64,000 nucleotides of DNA from Bradyrhizobium rifense (GCF_008123425.1 NZ_VSSS01000027.1:34990-98989); one strand, 5' to 3'; shown: positions 15,691 through 26,004, numbered from the stretch's first letter. A program made the numbers and translations. The notes: a model not told the origin generated them from the sequence alone.

Positions 15691-16221
15691 ATGGCGTTGG
15701 GGCGTTTTTGTTCGGTGATGGCGCTCGTTTGTACCTGGTTGAGCGCCTCGGTCAGCCCCGGGCACTCGGCCAAGGACAGCACCCCCCAGACGGCCAGCGG
15801 CCTTCCGGTGCCGCGCTATGTCAGCCTCAAATCGGATCACGTGAACGTCCGCGCCGGCCCGACCAAGGACAATGACGTGGCGTGGGTCTACACCCGTTCC
15901 GGCCTGCCGGTCGAAATCACCGCCGAGTTCGAGAACTGGCGCCGGGTGCGCGATTCCGAAGGCGCCGAGGGATGGGTCTATCATTCGCTGCTGTCGGGCC
16001 GCCGCACTGCGGTTGTCACCATGAAGAACAAGGACGAGCTGGCGCCGATCTATGACCGCGCCGATCCCGACAGCGCGGTGGCGGCGAAACTCCAGGCCGG
16101 CGTCGTCACACAGGTGAAGAAGTGCACCACAAACTGGTGCCACGTCGCCGGCAACGGCTTTGACGGCTGGATCCAGCAGGAGCGCCTCTGGGGCGTGTAT
16201 TCGGACGAGCAGGTCAACTGA
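15691..16221 (+). CDS. Exported bacterial SH3-domain protein
   Basis: A 176-residue protein with an N-terminal export signal (MALGRFCSVMALVCTWLSASVSPGHSA). A first SH3 domain occupies about 45-105 (RYVSLKSDHVNVRAGPTKDNDVAW, GWVYHSLLSG), and a second, weaker one about 110-170 (LAPIYDRADPDSAVAAKL, WCHVAGNGFDGWIQQERLWGVY). Such domains bind peptidoglycan or other envelope ligands in the periplasm. The ATG at 15691 is chosen because of AGGAGA 7 bases upstream and because the signal peptide begins there. Convergent with irr. Confidence 0.87.
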   Translation: MALGRFCSVMALVCTWLSASVSPGHSAKDSTPQTASGLPVPRYVSLKSDHVNVRAGPTKDNDVAWVYTRSGLPVEITAEFENWRRVRDSEGAEGWVYHSLLSGRRTAVVTMKNKDELAPIYDRADPDSAVAAKLQAGVVTQVKKCTTNWCHVAGNGFDGWIQQERLWGVYSDEQVN

Positions 16222-16236
16222 CGGCCCGAAACGACA

Positions 16237-16260
16237 ATGGCCGGGACAAAGCCCGGCCAT
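16237..16260. repeat. Palindromic hairpin between convergent genes
   Basis: ATGGCCGGG and CCCGGCCAT flank a 6-base loop between the 3' ends of the SH3 gene and irr. It may terminate both transcripts. The same CATGGCCGGG...CCCGGCCATG core recurs at 18951-19012, 48737-48815 and 55835-55865, so this is a dispersed repeat family rather than a gene-specific terminator. Confidence 0.7.
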
Positions 16261-16289
16261 GACGATCAAGTCAGTGATGTAGGACGATC

Positions 16290-16781
16290 TCAGCGCTTCT
16301 TGCGCAGGCGCACGACCATGTCGATGCGCGCGATCTCGTAGCCTTCCGGCACCTCCGGCATCTTGGACAGCGCCAGATGCGGATCCTCGATATCGACCAG
16401 CTCGTGGCTGTTCTCGAGGTAATAGTGATGGTGCGTGGTGACGTTGGTGTCGAAATAGGTCTTGGTGCCGTCGACGCTGACCTGACGCAGCAGGCCGGCA
16501 TCGGTCAGCTGGTTCAGCGTGTTGTAGACGGTCGCGAGCGAGACCGGGACCTTGGCCAGCGTCGCTTCCTCATAGAGCATTTCAGCCGTGAGGTGGCGTG
16601 CACCCTTGCCGAACAGCAGCCAGCCCAGAGCCATGCGCTGGCGCGTCGGCCGTAGGCCGGCAGACTGGAGCATTTCATTGACGTCGTGCCAGGGACAGCC
16701 GGTCAGGGCCGGCTGGCGGCCGGACAGAAGGGCCGCCGCATGGGCGTCTTCGTCGTGATGGGTGGCGTTGTTTTCGCTCAT
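16290..16781 (-). CDS. irr: Irr, heme-responsive iron regulator of the Fur superfamily
   Basis: Global regulator that senses iron through heme: it accumulates when iron is scarce, controls iron and heme genes, and is degraded when heme binds. The 163-residue length and sequence match Bradyrhizobium Irr. The heme regulatory motif GCPWHD sits near residues 28-33 and a His-rich second heme site HHHYY lies in the C-terminal half (about 117-121). The winged helix GLRPTRQRMALGWLLF and SLATVYNTLNQL are typical of the Fur fold. The ATG at 16781 is used because MSENNATHHDED matches the known N-terminus; the frame extends 9 codons upstream. Divergent from fabA. Confidence 0.96.
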   Translation of the reverse strand: MSENNATHHDEDAHAAALLSGRQPALTGCPWHDVNEMLQSAGLRPTRQRMALGWLLFGKGARHLTAEMLYEEATLAKVPVSLATVYNTLNQLTDAGLLRQVSVDGTKTYFDTNVTTHHHYYLENSHELVDIEDPHLALSKMPEVPEGYEIARIDMVVRLRKKR

Positions 16782-16819
16782 TTCCAGAATTCGGGCACGC
16801 GTGAACACTATCTATTTGC

Positions 16820-16848
16820 AATATATGGACAGATAGATGCAGATGCAA
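16820..16848 (-). promoter_or_regulatory. irr promoter with TGCATC repeats resembling the Fur site
   Basis: On the minus strand TTGCAT (16843-16848) and TATATT (16820-16825) form -35 and -10 boxes with an exact 17-base spacer. The spacer and the -35 box contain TGCATC twice in tandem (16836-16847) and a degenerate third copy, TATCTG (16830-16835). Three imperfect TGCATC hexamers are the described Fur-binding element of the B. japonicum irr promoter. The remaining 259 bases toward fabA show nothing I can name. Confidence 0.75.
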
Positions 16849-16859
16849 GTTTCTCGCAA

Positions 16860-16874
16860 CTAGAGTGGTTCTAA
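16860..16874. promoter_or_regulatory. Iron-control-element-like dyad between irr and fabA
   Basis: CTAGAG-TGG-TTCTAA matches the rhizobial ICE dyad TTAGAA-N3-TTCTAA at 10 of 12 defined positions. It lies 12 bases upstream of the irr -35 box and 259 bases upstream of fabA. The 13-base core TAGAGTGGTTCTA is repeated exactly upstream of katG. Irr is the known ICE-binding protein, so autoregulation or control of fabA is possible. Confidence 0.5.
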
Positions 16875-17133
16875 TCAGCGGAGGAACCGAGCCGGGTCCC
16901 GGTCACTTTACCTTCATGGGACCGCTTTGCCACCCGAAAAGGCCTGTGTTAGAGAGCGCGCGGTTCCGCTTAGCCGATTGTGGCGCGGCCGGGCATTGAG
17001 GCCAGGTTCGCAAGTCCATCCGGGCTCTCGGCATTCGCGCCTGACGACGGCAATTGGCGTTGCTTTCCGAACGAAACCGGGCCCATTTTTGCCAGAAACG
17101 CCGCTCAATCGGGGTTCAAACAGAGGCTTCCGC

Positions 17134-17655
17134 ATGCTGAACAGGCGCAACGGTTACGAATACGAAGATCTGCTGGCATGTGGCCGCGGTGAGATGTTCG
17201 GCCCGGGCAATGCCCAGCTGCCGCTGCCGCCGATGCTGATGTTCGACCGCATCACGGAAATCAGCGACAATGGCGGCGAGTACGGCAAGGGCGTGGTGCG
17301 CGCCGAGCTCGACGTGAAACCCGACCTCTGGTTCTTCGGCTGCCACTTCAAGAACGATCCCGTGATGCCCGGCTGCCTCGGTCTCGATGCGCTGTGGCAA
17401 ATGGTCGGCTTTTTTCTGGGCTGGACCGGAGGCGAAGGTCGTGGCCGCGCGCTCGGCTTGAACGAATTGAAGTTCAGTGGCCAGGTGCTGCCCGAGGCGC
17501 GCAAGGTTGTGTACAACGTCGATATCAAGCGCATGATGCGTTCAAAGCTCGTGCTCGGCATTGCCGACGGATGGCTTTCGGTCGACGACCAGATTATTTA
17601 TCGCGCCAAGGATCTGAAGGTCGGCCTGTTCAAGCAGGGCACGAGCCTGAGCTAA
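17134..17655 (+). CDS. fabA: FabA, 3-hydroxydecanoyl-ACP dehydratase/isomerase
   Basis: Dehydrates 3-hydroxyacyl-ACP and isomerises trans-2- to cis-3-decenoyl-ACP, the branch point for unsaturated fatty acids. 173 residues, normal size. The active-site His lies in WFFGCHFKNDPVMPGCLGLDALWQM (His about 72), with the partner Asp in the GCLGLDALWQ helix. The ATG at 17134 follows CAGAGG; the frame is open from 16927, but the sequence before MLNRRNGYEYEDLL has no family similarity. First gene of fabA-fabB, with fabI next. Confidence 0.96.
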   Translation: MLNRRNGYEYEDLLACGRGEMFGPGNAQLPLPPMLMFDRITEISDNGGEYGKGVVRAELDVKPDLWFFGCHFKNDPVMPGCLGLDALWQMVGFFLGWTGGEGRGRALGLNELKFSGQVLPEARKVVYNVDIKRMMRSKLVLGIADGWLSVDDQIIYRAKDLKVGLFKQGTSLS

Positions 17656-17697
17656 CGCGCATCACCAAGAAGACAACGATTATAGGGCGAGGCTGTC

Positions 17698-18921
17698 ATG
17701 AGGCGGGTTGTGGTGACCGGGATGGGTATCGTCTCGTCGATCGGAAACAACACCCAGGAAGTGCTTGCGAGCCTTCACGAGGCGAAGTCGGGCATTTCGC
17801 GGGCTGAGAAATATGCCGAGCTCGGCTTCCGTTCGCAGGTGCAAGGTGCGCCGACGCTCGATCCTTCGACAGTGGTCGACCGCCGCGCGATGCGTTTCCT
17901 CGGCCAGGGCGCGGCGTGGAATCACGTCGCGATGGAGCAGGCGATCCTGGACTCCGGTCTGTCGCCTGACGAAGTCTCCAACATCCGCACCGGCATCATC
18001 ATGGGTTCCGGCGGTCCCTCGGCGCGCACCATCGTGGAGGCCGCCGACATCACCCGCACCAAAGGACCGAAGCGCGTCGGTCCGTTCGCAGTGCCGAAGG
18101 CGATGTCATCCACGGCGTCTGCGACGCTCGCGACCTGGTTCAAGATCAAGGGCGTGAACTATTCGATCTCCTCGGCCTGTGCGACCTCGAACCATTGCGT
18201 CGGCAACGCCTATGAGACGATCCAGATCGGCAAGCAGGATGTTGTCTTCGCCGGCGGCTGCGAGGAGCTCGACTGGTCGCTGTCGGTGCTGTTCGACGCC
18301 ATGGGTGCGATGTCCTCGAAGTACAATGACACGCCCGCCACTGCCTCGCGTCCCTACGACGTCAACCGCGACGGTTTTGTCATCGCCGGCGGCGCGGGAG
18401 TCCTCGTCCTGGAAGAGCTTGAGCACGCCAAGGCGCGCGGCGCGCGCATCTACGGCGAGATCGTCGGCTATGGCGCGACCTCGGATGGTTACGACATGGT
18501 CGCGCCGTCAGGTGAAGGCGCCGAGCGCTGCATGCGCATGGCGATGTCGACGGTGAAGACCAAGGTCGACTACATCAACCCGCACGCCACCTCGACGCCG
18601 GCAGGCGATCCGCCGGAGATCGACGCGCTTCGCCGCGTGTTCGGCGCCGGCGAGAAGTGCCCACCGATTTCGGCGACCAAGGCGCTGACCGGCCACTCGC
18701 TGGGCGCGACCGGCGTGCAGGAGGCGATCTATTCGCTCTTGATGATGAACAACGGTTTCATCTGCGAAAGCGCACACATCCAGGAGCTCGATCCCGTGTT
18801 CGCCGACATGCCGATCGTGCGCAAGCGCATCGACAACGTCAAGATCGGCACCGTGCTGTCGAACTCCTTCGGCTTCGGCGGCACCAATGCCACGCTGGTG
18901 TTCAGCCGGCTGGATGTGTGA
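17698..18921 (+). CDS. fabB: FabB, beta-ketoacyl-ACP synthase I
   Basis: Condensing enzyme that elongates both saturated chains and the cis-3-decenoyl-ACP made by FabA. 407 residues. The Cys-His-His triad is visible: nucleophile in SISSACATSNHCVG (Cys about 161), His in NPHATSTPAGD, and His in TKALTGHSLGATG; the lysine/glycine-rich SNSFGFGGTNATLVF ends the protein. It begins 42 bases after fabA, with an RBS GGCGAGG, and forms an operon with it. Confidence 0.97.
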   Translation: MRRVVVTGMGIVSSIGNNTQEVLASLHEAKSGISRAEKYAELGFRSQVQGAPTLDPSTVVDRRAMRFLGQGAAWNHVAMEQAILDSGLSPDEVSNIRTGIIMGSGGPSARTIVEAADITRTKGPKRVGPFAVPKAMSSTASATLATWFKIKGVNYSISSACATSNHCVGNAYETIQIGKQDVVFAGGCEELDWSLSVLFDAMGAMSSKYNDTPATASRPYDVNRDGFVIAGGAGVLVLEELEHAKARGARIYGEIVGYGATSDGYDMVAPSGEGAERCMRMAMSTVKTKVDYINPHATSTPAGDPPEIDALRRVFGAGEKCPPISATKALTGHSLGATGVQEAIYSLLMMNNGFICESAHIQELDPVFADMPIVRKRIDNVKIGTVLSNSFGFGGTNATLVFSRLDV

Positions 18922-18950
18922 CGTCACTGTTGGCGCGCCAATAATTTCTC

Positions 18951-19012
18951 GTCATGGCCGGGCAAAAGCGCGAAGCGCGTCTTCGCGAATGATGTCCCGG
19001 CCATCCACGTCT
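18951..19012. repeat. Palindromic repeat between fabB and fabI
   Basis: GTCATGGCCGGGC at the left and GTCCCGGCCATCCACG at the right flank an inner GCGCGAAGCGCG stem. It is a longer form of the CATGGCCGGG family. Lying inside a fab operon, it may lower read-through or set differential expression of fabI. It is followed by a tandem TTAGCTCTTAGCTCT. Confidence 0.65.
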
Positions 19013-19060
19013 TAGCTCTTAGCTCTCACAGGCGTGACGAAAGCGGAAGGTGATCGCGAG

Positions 19061-19861
19061 ATGGAAGGTTTGATGCAGGGCAAGCGCGGTCTGATCATGG
19101 GCATCGCCAATGATCATTCGATCGCCTGGGGCATGGCGAAGACGCTGCATGCCCAAGGCGCCGAGCTCGCCTTCACCTTCCAGGGCGAGGCCCTCGGCAA
19201 GCGCGTCAAGCCGCTCGCAGAGTCTCTCGGGGTCGAACTGGTGCTGCCTTGCGACGTCGAGGACACTGCCAGCGTCGACGCCACGTTCGACGTCTTGCGC
19301 GAGAAGTGGGGCAAGCTCGACTTCGTTATCCACGCAATTGGTTTCGCCGACAAGAACGAGCTGAAGGGCCGCTACGCCGACACCAGCCGCGAAAACTTTT
19401 CGCGCACCATGGTGATCTCCTGCTTCTCGTTCACGGAGGTCGCGAAACGCGCGGCCGAGCTGATGACGGACGGCGGCAGCATGATCACGCTGACCTTCGG
19501 CGCCTCGGAGCGATCGATGCCGAATTACAACGTGATGGGCGTGGCCAAGGCGGCGCTGGAAGCCTCGGTGCGCTACCTCGCCTCCGATTTCGGGCCGCGC
19601 GGCATCCGCGTCAACGCGATCTCCGCCGGCCCCATCCGCACGCTCGCCGGCTCCGGCATCGGCGAGGCGCGCGCGATGTTTGCCTTCATGCAAAAGCACT
19701 CGCCACTCCGCCGCGGCGTTACGCTCGACGAGCTCGGCGGCTCGGCGCTGTATCTGCTGTCGGATCTCTCCGGCGGCGTGACCGGCGAAATTCACTATGT
19801 CGATTCCGGCTACAACACCGTCCTGATGCCGAGGCCGGACGATTTGAAGATGCCGGACTAG
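19061..19861 (+). CDS. fabI: FabI, enoyl-ACP reductase (NADH)
   Basis: Catalyses the final reduction of each fatty acid elongation cycle; member of the short-chain dehydrogenase family and the usual target of triclosan-like inhibitors. About 266 residues. GIANDHSIAWGMAK replaces the usual GxxxGxG, as in all FabI enzymes; VIHAIGFADKNE and the Tyr/Lys catalytic pair in YNVMGVAKAAL are present. The ATG at 19061 is preferred because GGAAGG lies 10 bases upstream; a GTG at 19034 and an ATG at 19073 are alternatives. It is separated from fabB by a palindromic repeat. Confidence 0.95.
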   Translation: MEGLMQGKRGLIMGIANDHSIAWGMAKTLHAQGAELAFTFQGEALGKRVKPLAESLGVELVLPCDVEDTASVDATFDVLREKWGKLDFVIHAIGFADKNELKGRYADTSRENFSRTMVISCFSFTEVAKRAAELMTDGGSMITLTFGASERSMPNYNVMGVAKAALEASVRYLASDFGPRGIRVNAISAGPIRTLAGSGIGEARAMFAFMQKHSPLRRGVTLDELGGSALYLLSDLSGGVTGEIHYVDSGYNTVLMPRPDDLKMPD

Positions 19862-20454
19862 CCCGCAGCGATCTTCTCCGCGCGCTGGAACGCCGGCCGC
19901 GCCATGCAGCGCGTGATATAGGCATCGAACACGGTGCGTGTCGGCACCATCTTGAACAGGCGCACTGCGAAATTCAGGCCTGCGCCGATCGTGATGTCGG
20001 CCGCGGAAAATTGCTCGCCAAGAATCCACGGCCCCTTTTCGAGCGCCGCCTCCAGGACGTCGAACACCTGCGTCGCGCTGCCCCAGGCCGCGGTCGAGGT
20101 CGGTACCTCGATCTTGGTGAAGATCTGGATGATCGCAGGCTCAATGCAGCTCGGCGAGAAGAACAGCCATTGCAGATAGCGCGCGCGGCGCGGATCGGTC
20201 ACGGCCGGTGCGAGCTTCGTTTCGGGATAGCGGTCGGCGATGTAAGCACAGATCGCTGCGGCCTCGCCGAGCGCAGCGTCGCCGTCGCTGAGCGCCGGCA
20301 CCTTGCCCATCGGATTGACCTTCAAATAGTCCGGTGCCTTCTGCGCGCCGGTCGAAATGTCGGTCAGCACGCGCTCATAGGGAAGCCCGCTCTCTTCCAT
20401 CAGCCAGAGCGCAGAGAACGAGCGCGAGCGGGGCGACCAATAGAGCTTGATCAT
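19858..20454 (-). CDS. Glutathione S-transferase family protein
   Basis: A 198-residue cytosolic GST-fold protein. The thioredoxin-like N-terminal half begins MIKLYWSPRSRSFSALWLMEESGLPY, where a Ser (SPRSRS) may activate glutathione, and contains the cis-Pro/ExS region NPMGKVPALSDGDAALGEAAAICAYIA. The all-helical C-terminal half includes LGEQFSAADITIGAGL (N-capping box). Substrate unknown. Its stop overlaps the fabI stop by 4 bases in convergent arrangement. Confidence 0.9.
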   Translation of the reverse strand: MIKLYWSPRSRSFSALWLMEESGLPYERVLTDISTGAQKAPDYLKVNPMGKVPALSDGDAALGEAAAICAYIADRYPETKLAPAVTDPRRARYLQWLFFSPSCIEPAIIQIFTKIEVPTSTAAWGSATQVFDVLEAALEKGPWILGEQFSAADITIGAGLNFAVRLFKMVPTRTVFDAYITRCMARPAFQRAEKIAAG

Positions 20455-20569
20455 CGCATTGACCTTTCATCGGCGAGGGACGGGCGAGGGCGCATTCATT
20501 GCGTGTTTGCGTCGGATGCGCAACGCACTACGCCTGGATGGATGAGCCGCTGTGCGAGCGACATCTTGG

Positions 20570-21376
20570 TCAACGCGACGGAGACGGGCGCTGCAGCAGG
20601 GCCGGCAGCGTCTTGTCGAGGCTCTTCGTCAGCATCGTGCGTACGCCGTCGCGCAGCACCGGATTGCTGATCGCGTCCGCCGGCTTCTCGGGAAACATCG
20701 TGCGATCCAGCTCGGTTGACGGGCCGCCAAGCGGATTGTGCATCACGCGCTCGATATACGTGTCTTCGGTCATCAAGGCGGGTGCCTCCCTGATCAAGGC
20801 GAAGGTCGTGCCGTCATAGACCCGGATGTACATCATGGCGAAGAGAAATACTGGCCCGTTTAAAGGGTATTGCGAGATCCCAATGCCGTATTCCCGCTGA
20901 CTCCCGCCGTGACGGTGCACGACGACGTAGCGCTCACAACGGAGTTTCGGCGCGAGAAACCGAACGAAGCTTTCGACGGCGGTCGAGGTGCGGTAAAAAA
21001 ATGGATTCTGCTTTGCACGACCTCCGGACTTGAGCTCTTCCCTAGTGAAGGGAATCCGCCTCACTGAACTGCCGGACGCTGCGGCGCGAACGCGCGAGAC
21101 GACGAGGTCGTCGAGCGCCCACGCCGCAACCGAGGTATGCGAATATTTGTCCAGGAAGGTGAAGGCCCCGAATTTCTCGACCATGAAGAGGTCGCCTGCG
21201 ATCGGAATCACGCCGATCTGGCACGGGCCGCTTTCTACAGGCTTGGCCGGCGTGACGGTTGCCGGCTTCCTGACCGCAGGCCTGACCACTTCAGGCTTTG
21301 GCGCCGGTTGCACCTGCCCACCTGTCGGCGACAGCAGGGCATATGAGACCAATGCGGCAGCGAGCAGGGTCATCAT
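20570..21376 (-). CDS. Exported protein of unknown function, paralogue of its upstream neighbour
   Basis: About 268 residues with a short N-terminal hydrophobic signal (MTLLAAALVSYALLS) and a Pro/Lys-rich linker to about residue 45. The rest resembles the neighbouring product at 21393-22226: both share GPCxxGVI, a segment WxLDDLVxxRVRA, an R-R-I motif, CERYVVV and YxxVxxxDGxTF. Two ATG codons at 21376 and 21373 are possible starts; GAGAG lies upstream. I do not recognise the family. The protein is likely periplasmic. It lies 16 bases downstream of its paralogue and is surely co-transcribed with it. Confidence 0.78.
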   Translation of the reverse strand: MMTLLAAALVSYALLSPTGGQVQPAPKPEVVRPAVRKPATVTPAKPVESGPCQIGVIPIAGDLFMVEKFGAFTFLDKYSHTSVAAWALDDLVVSRVRAAASGSSVRRIPFTREELKSGGRAKQNPFFYRTSTAVESFVRFLAPKLRCERYVVVHRHGGSQREYGIGISQYPLNGPVFLFAMMYIRVYDGTTFALIREAPALMTEDTYIERVMHNPLGGPSTELDRTMFPEKPADAISNPVLRDGVRTMLTKSLDKTLPALLQRPSPSR

Positions 21377-21392
21377 CACACGCTCTCGCGCT

Positions 21393-22226
21393 TCACGGCG
21401 CGAAATAGGGCGGCATGATCTTGTCGAGCCGCTCCGTCAGGAAATCGCGAATGTTGTCCCGCAGGGCCGTGTTGTTGGCGGCGTCGGATGCCGTAACCGG
21501 ATACAGGGAGTCGTCCACTTTGCGCAAATGTTCGTCTAGCCCGAAGCCGTCAGCCATATGCTTCATGACGCCTTCCAACGTCACCGCAGGCCCCTTCTTG
21601 ATTTCAAAGGTCTGGCCGTCGAGCACGGTCACACCGACATAGGCGTACAGAAACGAATAGCTGATGGGACCGACACCACGATGGAGAATGCCGAGTCCCC
21701 GGAGTGGCTGATTGGTCCCGGGCAGCATGCCCTCGCTGCGCGTGACGACGACATAGCGTTCGCAGCCCGCATTGCCCGCGATCTGGCGGATCAGGTTCGA
21801 CAGCTCTTCGCGCTCGTTGCGAAACAGGCTGGGCTTCGGGTGATAATAGGCGTCGAACGCGCCTTTGGCGTAGGCAATTCGCCGGATCTGCGTGGTACCC
21901 GCCACCGCACGCACACGTGCGAAAACAAGATCGTCAAGGCCCCAGGACACCTGCACTTCCGTATATTCGTTGCCGAACACGGTGAGGCCGATCGTTTCGA
22001 CAACGAACGGGTCCTGGGTCGCCGCGATCACGCCGACGCTGCAAGGACCGGCAGCCGTCTGCTCTGCGGGTTTGGCCGGCGATGCCTTCGGCTTCGCCGG
22101 TTTCTTGGCCACTGGCTTTACCGGTGCAGTCTGAGCGGGCGGCGCGGCGGGTGCGGGAGGGGTTTGCGCGACTGCCGCGCTCAAAAGGGACAGCAGCGCG
22201 ATCAGCGAGACGGCAATTCGAAACAT
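21393..22226 (-). CDS. Exported protein of unknown function with P/A/K-rich linker
   Basis: 277 residues. A signal peptide (MFRIAVSLIALLSLLSAAVAQ) is followed by a Pro/Ala/Lys-rich linker to about residue 58 and then a compact domain starting GPCSVGVIAATQDPFVVETIGL. The domain shares spaced motifs with the next gene: LDDLVFARVRA, IRRI, CERYVVV and DGQTFEIKKGPA, and both C-termini contain an LRDxxR segment. No catalytic motif is evident and there is no lipobox. Function unknown; the linker suggests the domain works across the periplasm or near peptidoglycan. The ATG at 22226 is taken because the signal peptide starts there. Confidence 0.78.
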   Translation of the reverse strand: MFRIAVSLIALLSLLSAAVAQTPPAPAAPPAQTAPVKPVAKKPAKPKASPAKPAEQTAAGPCSVGVIAATQDPFVVETIGLTVFGNEYTEVQVSWGLDDLVFARVRAVAGTTQIRRIAYAKGAFDAYYHPKPSLFRNEREELSNLIRQIAGNAGCERYVVVTRSEGMLPGTNQPLRGLGILHRGVGPISYSFLYAYVGVTVLDGQTFEIKKGPAVTLEGVMKHMADGFGLDEHLRKVDDSLYPVTASDAANNTALRDNIRDFLTERLDKIMPPYFAP

Positions 22227-22317
22227 GGATTCCAGGAGATCGGCGGCAGGAGGTTGTCGGATAGGCCACACTAGGGTGGGATCGTGACAACCGCAAGCTG
22301 CGCCGGGAGATCGGTGC

Positions 22318-22776
22318 CTACCCGATGGGCCGCTTCCACCGGTAGTACTTCATCATGAAGCCGTTCGACGGTTCGACCTCTTCCTTCTCGAACACAAAGC
22401 CCTCGCGTTCGTACCAGCGCCAGGCCTTTTCGTTCTCGCGAATGCAGCGCAGATACATTTCATCCGGCATCTGCGTGCGCGTGAAGGCGAGCAGCTTCCG
22501 ACCGAGCGATTGCCCCTGATAAGCGGGCCCGACGAACAGCATGTCGAGATAGAGTTTTGGCAGATGCAGCGCCAGCATCGCGGCGATGATGCCGTTGTCG
22601 TCGGCGACGAACAGGCTCCAGCCGTTCTCGATCTCGCGCCGGATCCGTGCACGCAGGTTTGCCAGCAGAAAGTCACTCGCCTCGGCAAGTCCGGTCGAGA
22701 CCCAGCTCTCCATCCAGACGCGGCCGATCTCGTCATATTCGTCGTGATGGGCAAGGCGGATGGTCAGATCTGACAT
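22318..22776 (-). CDS. GNAT-family N-acetyltransferase
   Basis: A 152-residue protein of the GNAT fold. Acetyl-CoA binding is suggested by LYLDMLFVGPAYQGQSLGRKLLAFTRTQ (Q/RxxGxG/A region) at about 78-105, with the late WRWYEREGFVFEKEE typical of the fold. Substrate unknown. It lies 6 bases downstream of oxyR on the same strand, so it is probably co-transcribed with it and may belong to the oxidative stress response. Confidence 0.87.
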   Translation of the reverse strand: MSDLTIRLAHHDEYDEIGRVWMESWVSTGLAEASDFLLANLRARIRREIENGWSLFVADDNGIIAAMLALHLPKLYLDMLFVGPAYQGQSLGRKLLAFTRTQMPDEMYLRCIRENEKAWRWYEREGFVFEKEEVEPSNGFMMKYYRWKRPIG

Positions 22777-22782
22777 AGAGCC

Positions 22783-23709
22783 TCACGCCCGTTGGCTACG
22801 CGTGGCCTGCCGCGGCCGCGCCTTGCCGGCTGACAGGCACACCACCTCGGAGATCTGGAGCAGCTGCCGCGCCAGCGGGCTGGTCTTGCGCCAGACCATG
22901 CCGATGGTGCGCGAGGGCTCGGGGTCGCGGAATCGCGACAGTGAGACCGAGGCCGATCGCGTCTCCACCGACACCGCCATCTCCGGAATTAGGGTGACAC
23001 CGATGCCGGCGCTGACCATCTGGACCAATGTCGAGAGTGAATTGGCGTCCAGCATCTCGCGCGGCGGCGCCGATTGCATGTTGCAGAACGACAGCGCCTG
23101 GTCGCGAAAACAATGGCCCTCTTCGAGCAGCAACAACCGCATCTCGCGCATCATCTCGCGCGACGGCGCCGGCGTGCCCGCATCCGTGCCGGGCCGTACC
23201 AGCAGGAATTTTTCCTCAAACAGGGCGACCTCGGTGAGCGAGGGCTCGGACACCGGCAGCGCGACGATGGCGGTGTCGAGCCGGCCCTCGACCAGTTCCT
23301 GGATCAGCCGCGGCGTCATCGTCTCACGCACGCGGATGTCGAGTTCCGGATGCATGCGCGTGAGGTTTTTGGTGATCTTGGGTAGGAGATAAGGCGCGAT
23401 CGTCGGGATCATGCCGATGCGCAGTCGTCCGGCAAAGCGGTCCTGCGAGGCGCGCGCGAAATCGCCGAGCTCGTCGACCGAGCGCAGGATGTCGCGGACG
23501 CGCTGTGCGAGTTCCTCGCCAAACCGGGTCAGCGCGACCTGCCGGGCGCTGCGCTCCAGCAACAGTCCGCCGAGCGCCTCCTCCAGTTCCTTGATCTGCA
23601 TCGACAGCGCCGGCTGCGAGATGGAACAGGACTCCGCGGCGCGGCCGAAATGACCATGGCGCGCAAGCGCGTCGAAATATCGCAGCTGGCGCATCGTCAC
23701 GTTGATCAT
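22783..23709 (-). CDS. oxyR: OxyR, hydrogen peroxide-sensing LysR regulator
   Basis: LysR-type activator that senses H2O2 by an intramolecular disulfide. 308 residues. The N-terminal helix-turn-helix (MRQLRYFDALARHGHFGRAAESCSISQPALSMQIKELEE region) is followed by an effector domain in which GHCFRDQALSFC provides two cysteines eight residues apart, the redox pair of OxyR (Cys199/Cys208 in E. coli). It is divergent from katG, its classic target in rhizobia. AGGA precedes the ATG at 23709; a second in-frame ATG lies 15 bases further in. Confidence 0.94.
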   Translation of the reverse strand: MINVTMRQLRYFDALARHGHFGRAAESCSISQPALSMQIKELEEALGGLLLERSARQVALTRFGEELAQRVRDILRSVDELGDFARASQDRFAGRLRIGMIPTIAPYLLPKITKNLTRMHPELDIRVRETMTPRLIQELVEGRLDTAIVALPVSEPSLTEVALFEEKFLLVRPGTDAGTPAPSREMMREMRLLLLEEGHCFRDQALSFCNMQSAPPREMLDANSLSTLVQMVSAGIGVTLIPEMAVSVETRSASVSLSRFRDPEPSRTIGMVWRKTSPLARQLLQISEVVCLSAGKARPRQATRSQRA

Positions 23710-23720
23710 CAGAAAATCCT

Positions 23721-23731
23721 ATCGCAGCGAT
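23721..23731. promoter_or_regulatory. Candidate OxyR operator in the oxyR-katG gap
   Basis: ATCGC-A-GCGAT is an 11-base perfect dyad in the 113-base gap between divergent oxyR and katG, next to CTATCGCAGCGATCAT. Its place fits a LysR-type autoregulatory and activation site. The full ATAG/CTAT array of the E. coli OxyR consensus is not evident. Confidence 0.4.
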
Positions 23732-23766
23732 CATTAAAGTCAACTTCCCCTGATCGGACGCGGCGC

Positions 23767-23781
23767 TTAGAGTGGTTCTAC
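23767..23781. promoter_or_regulatory. Iron-control-element-like dyad upstream of katG
   Basis: TTAGAG-TGG-TTCTAC matches the ICE dyad TTAGAA-N3-TTCTAA at 10 of 12 positions and shares 13 consecutive bases with the site at 16861-16873 by irr. It ends 41 bases before the katG ATG, a position from which Irr could block transcription of this heme enzyme when iron is scarce. Confidence 0.5.
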
Positions 23782-23822
23782 CTGGTCAAAGGCGCCGTCG
23801 GACGCCACCAGAGGAGGTAATC

Positions 23823-25982
<2,160 letters not shown>

Positions 25983-26004
25983 TGCCAGCACACAGCAAGC
26001 GACA

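Noticed and set aside
19249..20670. 473-codon plus-strand frame across fabI and the GST gene
   Set aside because: It is Arg-rich with no recognisable domain and crosses two well-supported genes.
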